DNA from: Rhinopithecus roxellana | Lineage: Eukaryota; Chordata; Mammalia; Primates; Cercopithecidae | Length of the DNA: 64,000 nucleotides | Reading direction: 5' to 3' | NCBI RefSeq assembly: GCF_007565055.1 | Contig: NC_044564.1 | Location: forward strand, 79,008,563 to 79,072,562 | Shown here: positions 37,140 through 50,829 of the stretch, one piece after another | Position numbering within the stretch: the first letter of the stretch is position 1 | Layout: every line of letters starts with the position of its first letter | Program-made: the position numbers and the translations under genes | The notes under the pieces: model-generated | What the model was told of the DNA's origin: nothing | Databases searched by the model: none | Seen by the model: the letters and a program-made list of their open reading frames with translations, nothing else

Positions 37140-39150
37140 AATTGCTAACTAAAAATTGTATGTAGTTAGGGTGCAAAATGTGATATTTTGATATATGTAT
37201 ACATTGTGAAATGATTACCACTATGAAGCTAATTAACATATCTATCACCTCACACAGTTATCATCTGTGTGTGTGCGTGTGGTGACAGCATTTAAGATTG
37301 CTCAGCAAATTTCAAGTATACAATACAGTAATATTAAGTTTAGCCACCACACTGTATATTAGAACTCCAGAACTTACCCTGTGTAATTAAAAATTTTTGC
37401 CCTTTGACCAGCATCTCCCCATTTCCTCCACCCTGCAGTCCCTGGGAACCACTATGCTACTCTGCTTCTATAAGTTTAACTTTTTTAGATTCCATGTATA
37501 GAAGAGATCTTACAGTATCGACCTTTCTATGCCTGGCTTATTTCACTTAGCACAGTGCCCTCCAGGTTCATCCATGTTGTTGCAAATGACAGGATTTCCT
37601 TCTTTTCAAAGGCTGAATAATATGCCTTTATATATGTGTACACACCACATTTTCTTTATCCATTCATCCATGGATGGACACTTGGTCAAGTCCATATTTT
37701 GGTTACTGTAAGTAATGCTGCAATGAACATGAGAATACAGATGTCTCTTTGAGATAGTGATTTCATTTCTCTTGGATATATACCAGATATGGGATTGCTG
37801 GATCACTCGGTAGTTCTATTTTGAGTGTTTTGAAGAACTTCCATATTGTTTTCCATAATGACTATGCCAATTTACATTCCCACCAACAGCATACAAGGAT
37901 TCCCTATTATCTACATCCTTGCCATGCTAGCAGGTGTGATGTGATATCTCATTGTGGTTTTGATTTTCATTTCTCTGATGATCAGTGAGGTTGGGTATTT
38001 TTCATATACCTGTTGGCCATTTGTATGTCTTCTTTTAAGAGATGTCGGCTGGGCATGGTGGCTCACACCTGTAATCCCAGCACTTTGGGAGGCCAAGGCA
38101 GGTGGATCACCTGAGGTCGGGAGTTCGAGACCAGCCTGACCAACAATGAGAAACCCCGTCTCTACTAAAAATACAAAATTAGCCAGGCATGGTGGTGCAT
38201 GCCTTTAATCCCAGCTACTTGGGAGGCTGAGGCAGGAGAATCACTTGAACATGGGGGTGGAGGTTGCAGTGAGCCGAGGTCATGCCATTGCACTCCAGCC
38301 TGGGCAACAAGAGTGAAACTCCATCTCAAAAAACAAAACAAACAGAAAAGGGTGATGTCTATTCAGGTCCTTTGTCCATTTTTTAATCAGGTTGTTTTCT
38401 TGCTATTAAGTTGTTTGAGTTCCTTATATATTCTGGATATTAACCTCTTATCAGGTGTATACTTTGGAAATACAGTCTCTTGTTCCATACATTGTTTCTT
38501 CACTCTGTTGATTGTTTCCTTTGCTGTGCAGAAGCTTGTTAGTTTGATGCAATCACATTTGTGTATTTGTGCTTTTGTTGTCTATGCTTTTGAGGTCATA
38601 TCTAAAAACATCATTGCCCAGATTAATATCAAGAAGCTTTTCCCCTCTGTTTTCTTCTAGTAGTTTTACAATTTCAGGTCTTATGTTGTGTCTTTAGTCC
38701 ATTTTGTATTGAGTTTTGAATATAATGAGATGAGGTTCTAATTTTATTCTTCTGCGTGTGGTTATCTAGTTTTCCCAGGACCATTTATTGAAGAGATGAT
38801 CCTTTCCCTATTGTGTGTTCTTCATACTTTTGTTGAATCTGTTAACTGTAAATGTGTAAATTTATTTCTGGGCTGTCAATTCTGTTCCGTTGGTCTATGT
38901 ATCTGTTTTTATGCCAGTACCATACTGTTTTTATTGCTATAGCTTTGTAATATATTTTGAAATCAGGTAATGTGATATCTCTAGCATTTTTTTTTCTTGT
39001 TCAATATTGCTTTGGCTATTCTAGGCCTTCTGTGGTTCAATATAAATTTTAGAATTGTTTTTTCTATCTCTGAGAAAAATTCCATTGCAATTTTGATAGT
39101 GATTGTATTGAATTTGTAGAAAACTTTGTTGTGATTGATACTGAAAAAAA
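37140..39150 (-). mobile_element. L1 fragment (ORF2/3' region), minus strand, split by an Alu
   Basis: The plus strand reads the antisense of L1 ORF2, for example GGTCTATGTATCTGTTTTTATG and CATCCATGTTGTTGCAAATG. All frames are broken by stops. An AluS (38046-38349) interrupts it. Confidence 0.9.
38046..38349 (+). mobile_element. AluS-type Alu inside L1
   Basis: GGCTGGGCATGGTGGCTCAC to an AAACAAAACAAACAGAAAA tail. The L1 text continues on both sides, with a short imperfect GATGTC repeat. Confidence 0.93.
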
Positions 39151-39589
39151 AAGACTGCATTTTAGCTGGGTGAATAAAATGCAAAATCAAAACAAATCAT
39201 CAGCGCCCCAAAAGACAAGCTTTTGCATTAATTTTTGGTTAGAAGCCTTCTAGTAATGTTACAGTTGACCAAAATAAGGACACTCAGTTAACAGAATCCA
39301 TTTGCCATGTACCAAATTCAAAGAATTGTCCTGGAAGGTTTAGTGAGCTCCAAGGGAAAATAATCCTTCTACCCTGTCCTCCCAGGAACTTATTACAAGT
39401 ACCAAAACATAATTTGAATGACTTAAATATTCTACTATAAAGAAACAGTCTTAAAAAACTAACATTTTAAATTATCTTGATTTTTAGTTTTTAGCAGTTT
39501 AACTATGATGTACCTATGCATAGTCTACTTTATATTTATTATGCTAAGGGCTTAAAAAAATTTTTGAATGTGTAAATTTGAACAAATTG

Positions 39590-40190
39590 GGATAGTTTAA
39601 ACCATTATTTCTTCAAATATTTTTTCTAACCCCTTCTCTCTGATCTTTCTTGGACCTCCAATTACATGTGTGTTAGATGTTTTGTGTCATGGGTCCCTAA
39701 GGATTAATAATCATTTTTTTCCAAGCTTTTCCCTACTTTTCTTCTTCAGATTGGCTATCTATTGATATTGCTTCAAGTTTATTGACTCTTTCTTTTGTCA
39801 TCTCCATTCTGTTGCTAAGTCCATACAGTGATTATTTGATTTCAAATATTGTGTTTTTCAGTTTTAAAATTCTTTTTGCTTTTTAAAAAAAAAAAAAAAA
39901 AATTCTTTTTGCTTTTTTTCCCTGCTGAAGTTTCTCATTGCTTCATTTGTTATGAACATATCTTCTTTTACCTCACTGAGCATAGTTATTATAATTGTTT
40001 TAAAATTCTTGTCTGTTCCAACATCTGAGTCATCACAGTTGGTCTCTGTTGATTTTCTTTTCCTTTAAAAAATGGGCCTTAATTCTCCATTTCTTCTTGG
40101 GATTGTATCTTGAACACTGAAAATGTTACATTGTGGAGACTCTGGAATATGATATATTCCTTTCAGGAATGCTGATTTTGTTTTGTTTTA
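39590..40190 (-). mobile_element. L1M-type relic
   Basis: TTCTTGGACCTCCAATTACA, GTCATCTCCATTCTGTTGCT and TCCAACATCTGAGTCATCAC are familiar L1M phrases. Strand is inferred from the pyrimidine-rich plus strand. It contains the poly(A) insertion. Confidence 0.65.
39866..39917 (+). repeat. Poly(A) run flanked by a 19-bp direct repeat
   Basis: AAAATTCTTTTTGCTTTTT occurs at 39866-39884 and again at 39899-39917, with only adenines between. The first copy is preceded by TTTT, giving TTTT|AAAA, the L1 endonuclease preference. It looks like a retrotransposition that delivered nothing but a tail. Confidence 0.7.
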
Positions 40191-40838
40191 GCAGGCAATT
40201 AACTTGGTAGGATTCAAACCTCAAACTCTCACTGTTAGGAATCAGGTCAAACTCAGTTTAGTTCTTTTATCTTTAGCTGGGCTGCTTTGAGTCTGTATTG
40301 AGCATGCATGGATCAAGGATCAGCCAAAGATCTGGGACTTTTCTCTGACTCTCTTTCTGGGTTTTCCCTCTCTTTCCAGTGTCTGTGGTTTTCCTGACTC
40401 TGTCCTCTGATTCATCAGACCAGTAGACTGCAGGTTTTCTTTGGAATTTTAGCTTCCATACGTGGTGTCAACTGTACCTAACAATTAGGCTAAAAGCTAA
40501 AAATTGGGAAACACATCATTCCCATCTTCCAAATTTCAATTCTCCTCCAGAATCTTCTAGGTCTTTTTTCTTCCTATCCCACTCTTAAGTGCTTTCAGGA
40601 AGTTATTTTCTAAATGTAGTTGTATCTACAGGACAGTTGGCCTGATAGGAGCTCATTCAACTTTTTTGGAGGCAGAACTCCCCAGCTTTTTAAGTTCCTG
40701 GTAATTCAGATAAATTATACCCTACCTTACACAAATCAACAAAGTTGATGACTTAGAAAAGTAAAACTGAGCACCTCCAGCCTTAGTTTCCTCTCTTCCC
40801 CGGGATTAATACTGGTTTTTTGATGTCTTTGTTTACAG

Positions 40839-40967
40839 CATGCCACCATGGTTTTTATGGGCCAGATTGTAAGCTTAGGTGCAGCTGCAGCAATGGGGAG
40901 ATGTGTGATCGCTTCCAAGGATGTCTCTGCTCTCCAGGACGGCAGGGACTCCAGTGTGAGAGAGAAG
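40839..40967 (+). CDS. TEK: TEK exon 7: EGF-like repeat 3
   Basis: 129 bp, phase 1-1, residues 301-344. The peptide runs ACHHGFYGPDCKLRCSCSNG, then EMCDRFQGCLCSPGRQGLQC EREG. Cysteines are 302, 311, 315, 317, 323, 329, 331 and 340. The acceptor is TTTGTTTACAG|CA and the donor GAAG|GTAAAG. His304, Ser318 and Arg335 differ from human Pro, Asn and Trp as remembered. Residue 335 occupies the aromatic position of the CSPGW turn common in laminin-type EGF repeats, so Arg there is the most unusual change. All cysteines are intact and nothing suggests loss of function. Confidence 0.97.
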
Positions 40968-41477
40968 GTAAAGCAAGGTAACACTGTAGTCAGGGCCATG
41001 TTCAGCATGTCTGAACTGGGCTTTGCTGGTATAATTCTTGTGCCGGCACCCTAAGATCCTCAAGCCTCTTTTGTTTGCATCCAGAAGTTGGAAATAATTT
41101 ATCCTAAATTCTAAAGCACAGCATTTTAATTCTTCTCTACTGACCCTAATAGTAGGCTTTATTTCTCTTTGCACTAGGCATAAACCATGTGCTCTTTGTA
41201 GCAGCTTAAGTGATGACTGGCCAGCTGAGAGCTCTACCTCTTCCGCTCCCTTCTTTAGGACCAGCCTTTTCCCTGGACATGCGTAACAGAGAAAGAGCAA
41301 TTTGGGATGGATTTAGACGGGATATTTTTAAAGCAATAGAAAGAATAAAACAAATAGAAAAGATTATGCTCAAAATGAAATTTTATGTAATTCTAGTTCG
41401 GAAATTACTCTCCAGCAGGAGTCAGCAAACTGTAACCCACAGACTAAATCCAGCCCACTGTCTTTTTTTAAACAGTT

Positions 41478-42190
41478 TTATAGAGATACAGTTTTTATAT
41501 GATAATACTCACGTTTTAAAAATGTACAATTCAATGGTTTTTTAGCATATTTACAGAGCTGTGCAATCATTGCAATAATCTAATTTTACAACACATTCAT
41601 CATACCAAAAGAAACTTTGTACCCATTAGCAGAAACTTCCATTCTCCAATCCTCCTAGTTTCTGACAACCGTTAATTTGCAGTTGACCTTAAACAACATG
41701 GGGGCTAGGGGTACTGACCCTCCTCACAGTAGAAAATCTACATAGAACTTTTGACTCCCCAAAGACTTAACTACTAATAGCCTACTGTTGACGAGAAGCC
41801 TTACCGATAACATAGTCAATTAGCACATAGACTAGTATCTATATATATTTTATGCCTTTATGACATACCTTTTTCTTAATTTTTTGATATTTCTAGGCTA
41901 CATAGTTTGTGAGTTTTTTCAAATTATCCTAAATCTCCAAACAATTTTCCAATATATTTATTGAAAAAAATCCATATGTCAGTGGATCCGTGCAGTTCAA
42001 GCCTGTATTATTCAAGGGTCAGCTGTATCTTCTGTCTCTGTAGATGGCCTGTTCTTGACATTTTATATGCTATAAACAAGATCGTGTAATATGTCATCAT
42101 TTGTGACTAGCTTCATGTGCCACACCTTTTTTGAGGTTTATCTATGTTGTAGCATATATCAGTACTTCATTCCTTTTTATTTCTCACCAT
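41478..42190 (-). mobile_element. Old L1 fragment interrupted by the Tigger element
   Basis: Left: TTTCTGACAACCGTTAATTT. Right: CTTCTGTCTCTGTAGATGGC and TATGTTGTAGCATATATCAG. Together they are the antisense of a well-known L1M 3' region. Confidence 0.82.
41680..42025 (+). mobile_element. Tigger-type non-autonomous DNA transposon
   Basis: Terminal inverted repeats CAGTTGACCTTAAACAACAT (left) and TTATTCAAGGGTCAGCTG (right). Internal phrases such as CTTTTGACTCCCCAAAGAC and CTACTAATAGCCTACTGTTG are characteristic. It is inserted in an old L1 whose text resumes at 42026. Confidence 0.9.
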
Positions 42191-43789
42191 CTGTTATTAT
42201 AAAGAAAAAAATTTTGGATCACAGCCACATCTTTTCATTTATAGTATGTTGTCTGTGGCTGCTTTTGTACTACAAGGGCAGAAAACATGGCTTGCAAAGC
42301 TGATTGTATTTGCTCTCTTTACAGAAAATGTTTGCTATCCACTGCCCTAGAATATACTTTTTAAAATTAAAAGAATCAGACATGTGTATCTTCAAACTTA
42401 AATAATAAATATATATTGCTTTTTCAATTATATAAATATAAATGCTTTTGAAATAAACATATATCCAGTGAAATCTACACTCGTAATAATACAGCTATAT
42501 GGTCTTTTTTTCTGTTACTTTTGGAAATCAGAACAAATATTGGGAGTAGGGGTGGGATGCCAGCAAGTGTTTCCTCAAAATCCTTAAACTTTATATTTTT
42601 TCTTCTTTTGCCAAGCCTGGACTTTACTACAGGGCAGGAATCAGGGAGTGGTTAGAAAGGGAAGGAAATGCCATGGGGCTACTAGGGGATTGTACTGAAC
42701 GTGGGCAACTAACAAGTTTAAGGATTTGAATTTTGTACTTTGTTCCTTCCTGTCTGTTCCCTTCTGCTGATGCTGCAAAAGGAGTGCATTCTGATGGGAG
42801 AATCTAAGACAAGTTAACCAGGGTGTCACTAGGGCTTTCAGAGAGTAGCTCCCTTCCCAGATTCCACTTTAGCCCAGCACATCCACCTTCACCTCCACCC
42901 AACTTCGGAAAATACAAGGGGACGATGAAGGAAAGAAATGCTTTAAAAGTGTCAAAACATGTTTTTCAATTCCTATTCAAATAGCTACTTAGGCTGAAAA
43001 ATTTGGCACATTTTCCATAATCTTTCCAAGTTTACAGATATATCAAGGAATAACATTGTAAGTGTTAGACCTCTTTCCCTTCTTCTCCACACCTTTACCC
43101 ATTTCATTCCAGGCCTGAGAAGCAGGATATCAGTATAAAATATCATTATTTACCCTACCTCTTCCCACCACCGATAAGGAACAGTCTGTAGTTACTGCTG
43201 CTCTGAGGGCACCTCTATCGCCTACATTGCTTACTGAGTGTTGGAAAATTTTCAAACATGTCTCACATTCAATTACAAATAGTCCACAGTTCCCTAAGAC
43301 CCTATGGTTCAGAATAAAATTGGCATATTTCAGGGTTATTCATTCTTTACTGTGTAGATATTAGGCAAGAAATCCTGACACCATTACCTTTATTGACACC
43401 ACAGACATTTTTCCTTCTTTCAATATTGGCAGCAACATTTTCGATTTGGCTGTTGAGGAGATATTGATTTGGGGAAGTTAGATTCCACTTCTTTGATGTA
43501 CTTCTTTGGTGAGCAACTTTATTTACCTTTTCCTCTTATTTATCTGCTATTTGCAGACTTCCCAATGAATGAGACATCTCTCACATACCTAAACTGAGGA
43601 CAATGCTGTTGATCAGCAATACCATGGGGTTATTTGATGAGTGGAAGAAGAACTGGTTTTTTTGTTGTATTTTTGTAATCATTCAGTAAAAAGAAAGAGG
43701 GGGACTGAACAGCAAAGTCTAGGGGAGATATGGCCATGATAATCCTTTTAATATTGAGACTGTTCCTCCCTGGTTCATGAAAGGAGCAT

Positions 43790-43960
43790 AGCCTTGTGGT
43801 GAAGAGTGTGGACTCTGGATTTATAAAGGGAGTCTGAATCTGGGCTGTGAGCCTCTGTCTCCTCATCCATAAAATGGGAGATCACAATAGCATCCACATC
43901 TCAGGTGTCTTATGTGATGATAAAACAATAAAATATTTGCAAAATTCTTGCCCAGTGCAT
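43790..43960 (+). mobile_element. MIR, upstream of exon 8
   Basis: AGTGTGGACTCTGGATTTAT, CTCCTCATCCATAAAATGGG and TTGCAAAATTCTTGCCCAG. Confidence 0.78.
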
Positions 43961-44019
43961 GACTTACTAAAGTAGCTATTTTTATTGTTACTGCTGCTGC
44001 TGGCTCTGTTAAATATTAG

Positions 44020-46099
<2,080 letters not shown>

Positions 46100-46244
46100 C
46101 CAAAAGACTTTAACCATACGGATCATTTCTCAGTAGCCATATTCACCATCCACCGGATCCTCCCCCCTGACTCAGGAGTTTGGGTCTGCAGTGCGAACAC
46201 AGTAGCTGGGATGGTGGAAAAGCCCTTCAACATTTCTGTTAAAG
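46100..46244 (+). CDS. TEK: TEK exon 9: second half of Ig-like domain 3
   Basis: 145 bp, phase 0 to 1, residues 395-443. It encodes PKDFNHTDHFSVAIFTIHRI followed by LPPDSGVWVCSANTVAGMVE and KPFNISVK. The DSGVWVC motif with Cys424 is the Ig F-strand signature. Sequons are NHT (Asn399) and NIS (Asn438). The acceptor is GACCTTTCCAG|CC and the donor TAAAG|GTAAGT. Ala426 replaces the Val remembered for human. Together exons 8 and 9 (297 bp) make a phase 1-1 Ig module that links the EGF block to the FN3 stalk. Confidence 0.97.
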
Positions 46245-46419
46245 GTAAGTTCATTGTCCAGAAAAAGGGATTGTATCCTTGAGGCACTATGTTTTTGTGT
46301 TGCTGGGGAAAGATTCTGCTTCTGGACGGAAATGTATGTGACCACTAAAATACCTTGGAGGTAATTTCCGGATACGAAGCCTTGAAAACATTATATATGC
46401 ATGAAACCAGAGTGAAGAG

Positions 46420-46660
46420 ATTAGGAGTATGCACTGTGGAGTCACACAGCCCCGGGTTTGATGTTGTCCCTAACAGCTCATAATCTTGTGGGTGGCCTTG
46501 GCCAAATAAATGTATCTTTTTGAGTCTCTCTCTCTATTTGTAAATGAAGCATAATTTAGGTACCTCTTAGGGTTATTGTGAAGCCTTGTTAAACACATAA
46601 AATACTTGGAATTGTGTCTAGCACAACATTATCTGGTAGTGATTATATTTCACAAGAACG
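46420..46660 (+). mobile_element. MIR
   Basis: GCACTGTGGAGTCACACAGC, GTGGGTGGCCTTGGCCAAAT and CTTAGGGTTATTGTGAAGCC. Confidence 0.8.
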
Positions 46661-47139
46661 CTAGCATTGTTGTTGTGACTTCCTTTTCATTACTGTAGAG
46701 ATTTGGAGAATCCCTATTTTGAGGATTACTCACTTAATAAGAAGCCCAGCCTATACTATATAATTAACATGAATATCTTTTCACATTCAGAGCTGTGAGC
46801 ATTTTTTCCTGCTATAAATTAGTATTTCAAAATTCAAATTAATCTGAGTGTTTGTGTGTAGATTGGTGGCTTGAGTGGAAGAACTAAAATGGAGGTAAGT
46901 CCGCGTTAACTTGGCTGGTGTACGTAGCTACAGCAAGGAATTTTGAATCCGCAAGTTACTTATGCACCTGTTTAGACAAGAATACCTAACAGCTCTCTGG
47001 CATATATTCTAGGAAAGGCACTAGGCTAAGATTACTTGTAATTTCTGATACATTGTAAATGCTCTGTAAATAGTTGCTATCCTGTATTGTTTAGAGAATA
47101 ATGACAAGAAAAAAAAGTCTGTACATGTTCAGACACAAT

Positions 47140-47213
47140 TTTTTTTCTGAATATTTTTGATCCACGGTTGGCTGATCCACAGATGTGAACCCACAGATAC
47201 AAAGGGTCAATTT
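47140..47213. mobile_element. End of a Tigger/MER2-like element
   Basis: TGATCCACGGTTGGCTGATC and CCACAGATACAAAGGGTCAA match the terminal portion of MER2/Tigger elements. Only about 75 bases remain. Confidence 0.65.
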
Positions 47214-48226
47214 ATACAATAGCAGAGATTGTAAGCACAAATCTTAGTATTAAACCTGGGTCTCCTGACTCCAAACCGAGCACTGTCTCTTCTGGCCCAT
47301 TTTGCTTTCTGAGTCTCTTGTGTAACAGAGGGGGAGACTGTGAGGTGACCAAAGTTGATTTGTATTTGGCCCCCTTTCATTACTTCATTAGTAATCTCTT
47401 GGGAGATCCCAGAGGTAACTTCTATAAATGAAATGCTGTAAATACTCAGAACATAATCTATTTTTTAAAGGCCAGTGACAACAGTAGCATAAATGCAACC
47501 CCCATAGATTTGGATTCTGTGCCCTGAGAATCCATATGAACCACCTCAGAATCCTTCTTATTAGTACTTTTGGTTATAGGAAAAAGCCCAAATCTGTTTT
47601 ATTTGGTGGAACATTCACATGATCAAAATAATTTCTTGCATCTTGCATGTTCTTGGAAGAAAGGAAATGATATGCAGACAAGAAAAATTACCCTACTTTT
47701 AAACTTCTGGGAATGTTTGCTATCCATGGACATACATCCAAAACAATCCATGTGGTGAATACACAGAAGAGTCACTGGGTCTAGTTTTTAGTTTGTAGAC
47801 AGCACACAACATCAATGTGTAGAAGCATCTCCAGTCCTAAGTCACTGCTGTCTCTTTGCTGTCACATTGACTGGCAGCCATAAAATGTAAATAGCCATTA
47901 GGGAATGTAATCAATTTAATCAGCATCTTTTATTATAGTGTTAAAAAAAAACCGATACTAGGCTTTAACACCAGTGTACAGATTGGTACAATCACTTTGG
48001 AAAACTGGCAACAGGTACTAAACCTAAACATTTACTTACCCTATGAACCCAGCAATTCTACTCCTAGGTATATGCTCAAAAGAATGGCTGTATTATGTTC
48101 AAAAAAGACATCTTCGAGAATGTTCAGAGCAGTTGTATTCATAGTAGTCCCAAACTGAAATGAACTCAAATGTCCATCAACATTAGAAAGGATACACAAA
48201 TCACAAATTGTAGTATATTCATACGT

Positions 48227-48640
48227 ATTAGTTTGCTAGGGCTGCCGTAACAAAGTACTACAGGCTGGGTGGCTGAAGCAACAGGAATTTATTTTCTCAT
48301 AATTCTGGAGGCTACAAGTCCAAGATCAAGGCAACAACAGAGTTTATTTCTTCTGTGGCTTCTCTTCTTGGCTTGTAGATGGCCATCGTGTCCCTGTATC
48401 TTCACAGGGAGATTAAATTAGGACACAGGGACAGGGTCTTCCCTTTCTACCTGTGTCCTAATTTAATCTTCTTATAAGGACACCAGTCATATTGGATTAT
48501 GGCACACCCTAATAAACTTACTCTCAACTAATTACTTCTTTAGAGGCCTTATCTCCAGATAGGGTTACATCCTGAGGTACCAGGGGTTAAGACTTTAACG
48601 TGTGATTTGGGGGGAATACAATTTAGCCCATAAAATCATG
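48227..48640 (-). mobile_element. MLT1-type LTR nested in an old L1
   Basis: TATTAGTTTGCTAGGGCTGC at the left and GGGGGGAATACAATTTAGCCC at the right are the antisense ends of MLT1. L1M text continues on either side (47960-48226 and 48641-49006). It carries the 20-bp inverted repeat at 48410-48469. Confidence 0.88.
48410..48469. repeat. Perfect 20-bp inverted repeat inside an MLT1-type LTR
   Basis: AGATTAAATTAGGACACAGG (48410-48429) and its exact reverse complement (48450-48469) are separated by 20 bp. The right arm matches the ordinary LTR sequence; the left arm replaces the usual LTR text. Confidence 0.85.
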
Positions 48641-49315
48641 CAGAGGAATATTAAACAGTAATAAAAAAGAATTTCTGCAACCGTATGGATGAATCTTTCA
48701 AACCTGATAACCAGTGAAAGAAAGTACATGCTTTATGATTCCATTTATATAAAACTAAAGAACAGGTAATACTAACCTTCAGTCACAGAAGTCAGAATAG
48801 TAGCTACCTCTGGGTAGAGGATATTGACTGGAAAAGGGCACACAGGTGCCTTCTGGAGGGCTGGGAATATTCTCTATCTTAATCTGAGCGGTGGTTACAT
48901 GGGTGTACACATGGGTAAAGTCCCTTGAGATAAATACACTTAAGATATTTGCACTTTACAACATGTATGTTCCATCTCAGTAAAAATGATTAAAAGGCAA
49001 AAAAATAAAATGATATATTACTAAGAGGAAGCCTTTGTAGCAATTTTTAAGCCCTTGTAAAAGTATCACAGACTGGCATTAATGGCTGTAATAAAATGTG
49101 CATCTGCTGGTTTAAAGAAAGGGGTGGCCTTATGTTATATAAGGAAAGCATTACTTGAACCAATGTACTCACAGCACTGCCCTCCTTTCTAGCCTAAGTG
49201 AAATGCGTGCTCAGACTTATCTAACTTAATGCTGGCACCTTCTGCCTCCAGTTAGGGGATACTGCTTCTTACTGGCTTTATTATCCTGACCTTGGACAAC
49301 TTCCTAAGTCGTCAC

Positions 49316-49640
49316 TTAGTCAACAGAATTTACTTTAGGCCTATTATGTTTCAGCCCCTGTTCTAGGCACTGGGAATAGAGCAGTGAATAATACAGGGGG
49401 AAAAAAAACTCATCATGGAGCTTACATTCCCACAAGGAGATAAACAGTGAGCAAATAAATAAGTAAAATGTATAGTTCACTAAAATGCAGAGTGTCTTGG
49501 AGACAAAGCAGAAATGGGGGTAGAGAATGCTGGGGCAGGGTGGAGTGGTGACTGTAATTTTAAATAGGGTAGTCAAGGCTTCCTCAGAAGATATTTGAGC
49601 AAAGACTTGAAGGTCATTTCTAAGGAAGGTGAGCCAAAGC
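49316..49640 (+). mobile_element. L2 fragment
   Basis: TGTTCTAGGCACTGGGAATA, CATGGAGCTTACATTCCCAC and GAGCAAAGACTTGAAGG are typical. Confidence 0.82.
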
Positions 49641-50199
49641 ATTGAGACAGAAAGAAAAAGAAAAATTACTGAACATTGCAATGTACTCTGAAATCTGAAA
49701 GGTTCTGCATTGTATAATCACACTCTTGGGGAGGCAAAACAAAACCAGTTATGCACTTCTAAGAAGGCTGGGCCAAAGGAACTACAGAGCTCATTGGAAA
49801 TTCAGTTGACAAACAATAATTCAGCACCTAGTCGGTGCTGCTGAACAAACTACATGGTCTTTGCCCTAATGGAATTTAGAGTGTAGTGTGATATTTCACA
49901 ACCTTTTTATTATCATCCCACTAAGGAGCTCTTTTAGAAATTTTATTCCAGAACTCTCCCTCATCACCATAAAATTTTATTATCACATATGTACTTTATA
50001 TCTCTTTATGTACTATGTATGGCTCTTTGGCAGGCTTCAACCCATCGTAATATCTAAAATTTTTGCATCCTCCAAGGACCGATTTTCATTGTTTTGTGGG
50101 TGCTGTCATCCCCATTGAGAATATGTGGTCTTTGAGATGAGGAGATTGTTTTAGATTATCTGAGTGGACCCACTCCAATCCCTTGAGTCATTAAAAGTA

Positions 50200-50468
50200 G
50201 AGAAACTTTCCTGACAATAGTCAGAGATGTGGTGGTCAAAGAAGGATCAGAGAGGCCTGATGTTGTTGACTTTGAAGGCGTAGAAAGGAGCCTTGAGCCA
50301 AGGAATGCAGGCAGTCTCTAGAAGCTAGAAAGAACAAGGAACCAGATTATCTCCTAAGCCTCCAGAAAGGAACACAACCTTGCTAATGCCTTAATTTTAG
50401 CACAGCGAGACCCATGTCTGACTTCTGACTTCTAGAACTATAATAAATTTGTGTTGTTTGGCTGAAAG

Positions 50469-50470
<2 letters not shown>
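50200..50470 (+). mobile_element. MLT1-like LTR, 3' part, plus strand
   Basis: The phrases GCCTCCAGAAAGGAACACAA, CTTCTGACTTCTAGAACTAT and AATAAATTTGTGTTGTTTGG match the end of MLT1-type LTRs. Strongly diverged. Confidence 0.7.

Positions 50471-50507
<37 letters not shown>
50470..50507. repeat. (TA)n(GA)n microsatellite
   Basis: TACATATATATATATAGAGAG followed by eight or more GA units, at the end of an LTR-like segment. Confidence 0.9.
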
Positions 50508-50508
<1 letters not shown>

Positions 50509-50548
50509 TTATTATCTAGAAGACCAGTATCAAATAATCATACTACAA

Positions 50549-50829
50549 GGCTGGGCGCGGTGGCTCATGCCTGTAATCCCAGCACTTTGGGAGGCCGAGG
50601 TGGGCGGATCATGAGGTCAGGAGATCGAGACCATCTTGGCTAACACAGTGAAACCCCGTCTCTACTAAAAATACAAAAAATTAGCCGGGCGTGGTGGCAG
50701 TCGCCTGTAGTCCCAGCTACTCAGGAGGCTGAGGCAGGAGAATGGCGTGAACCCGGGAGGCGGAGCTTGCAGTGAGCCAAGATTGCGCCACTGCACTCCA
50801 GCCTGGGCGACAGAGCGAGACTCCGTCTC

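Larger units (their letters stand above)
34957..40838 (+). other. TEK: TEK intron 6
   Basis: 5,882 bp. It contains a MER5-type relic (35170-35310), a 30-base poly(T) run beside a single Alu right monomer (35320-35540), a long minus-strand L1 (37140-39150) interrupted by an Alu (38046-38349), an L1M-type relic (39590-40190) and the poly(A) insertion at 39866-39917. About 35550-37130 and 40200-40800 hold nothing I can name. Confidence 0.88.
47960..49006 (+). mobile_element. Old L1 (L1M-type) 3' region split by an MLT1 LTR
   Basis: Left half: TATGAACCCAGCAATTCTAC and CAAATGTCCATCAAC. Right half: GTGGTTACATGGGTGTACAC and CACTTAAGATATTTGCACTT. Both are standard L1M 3'-end phrases. Confidence 0.85.

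Noticed and set aside
38199..38660. 153-codon open frame
   Set aside because: It is made of the Alu right monomer followed by antisense L1 sequence; no independent gene.
37140..39150. Possible active L1
   Set aside because: The sequence is a partial, stop-filled, Alu-interrupted antisense copy without an intact ORF1 or ORF2.
40875..41300. 141-codon minus-strand frame over TEK exon 7
   Set aside because: It is the antisense shadow of exon 7 plus flanking intron.
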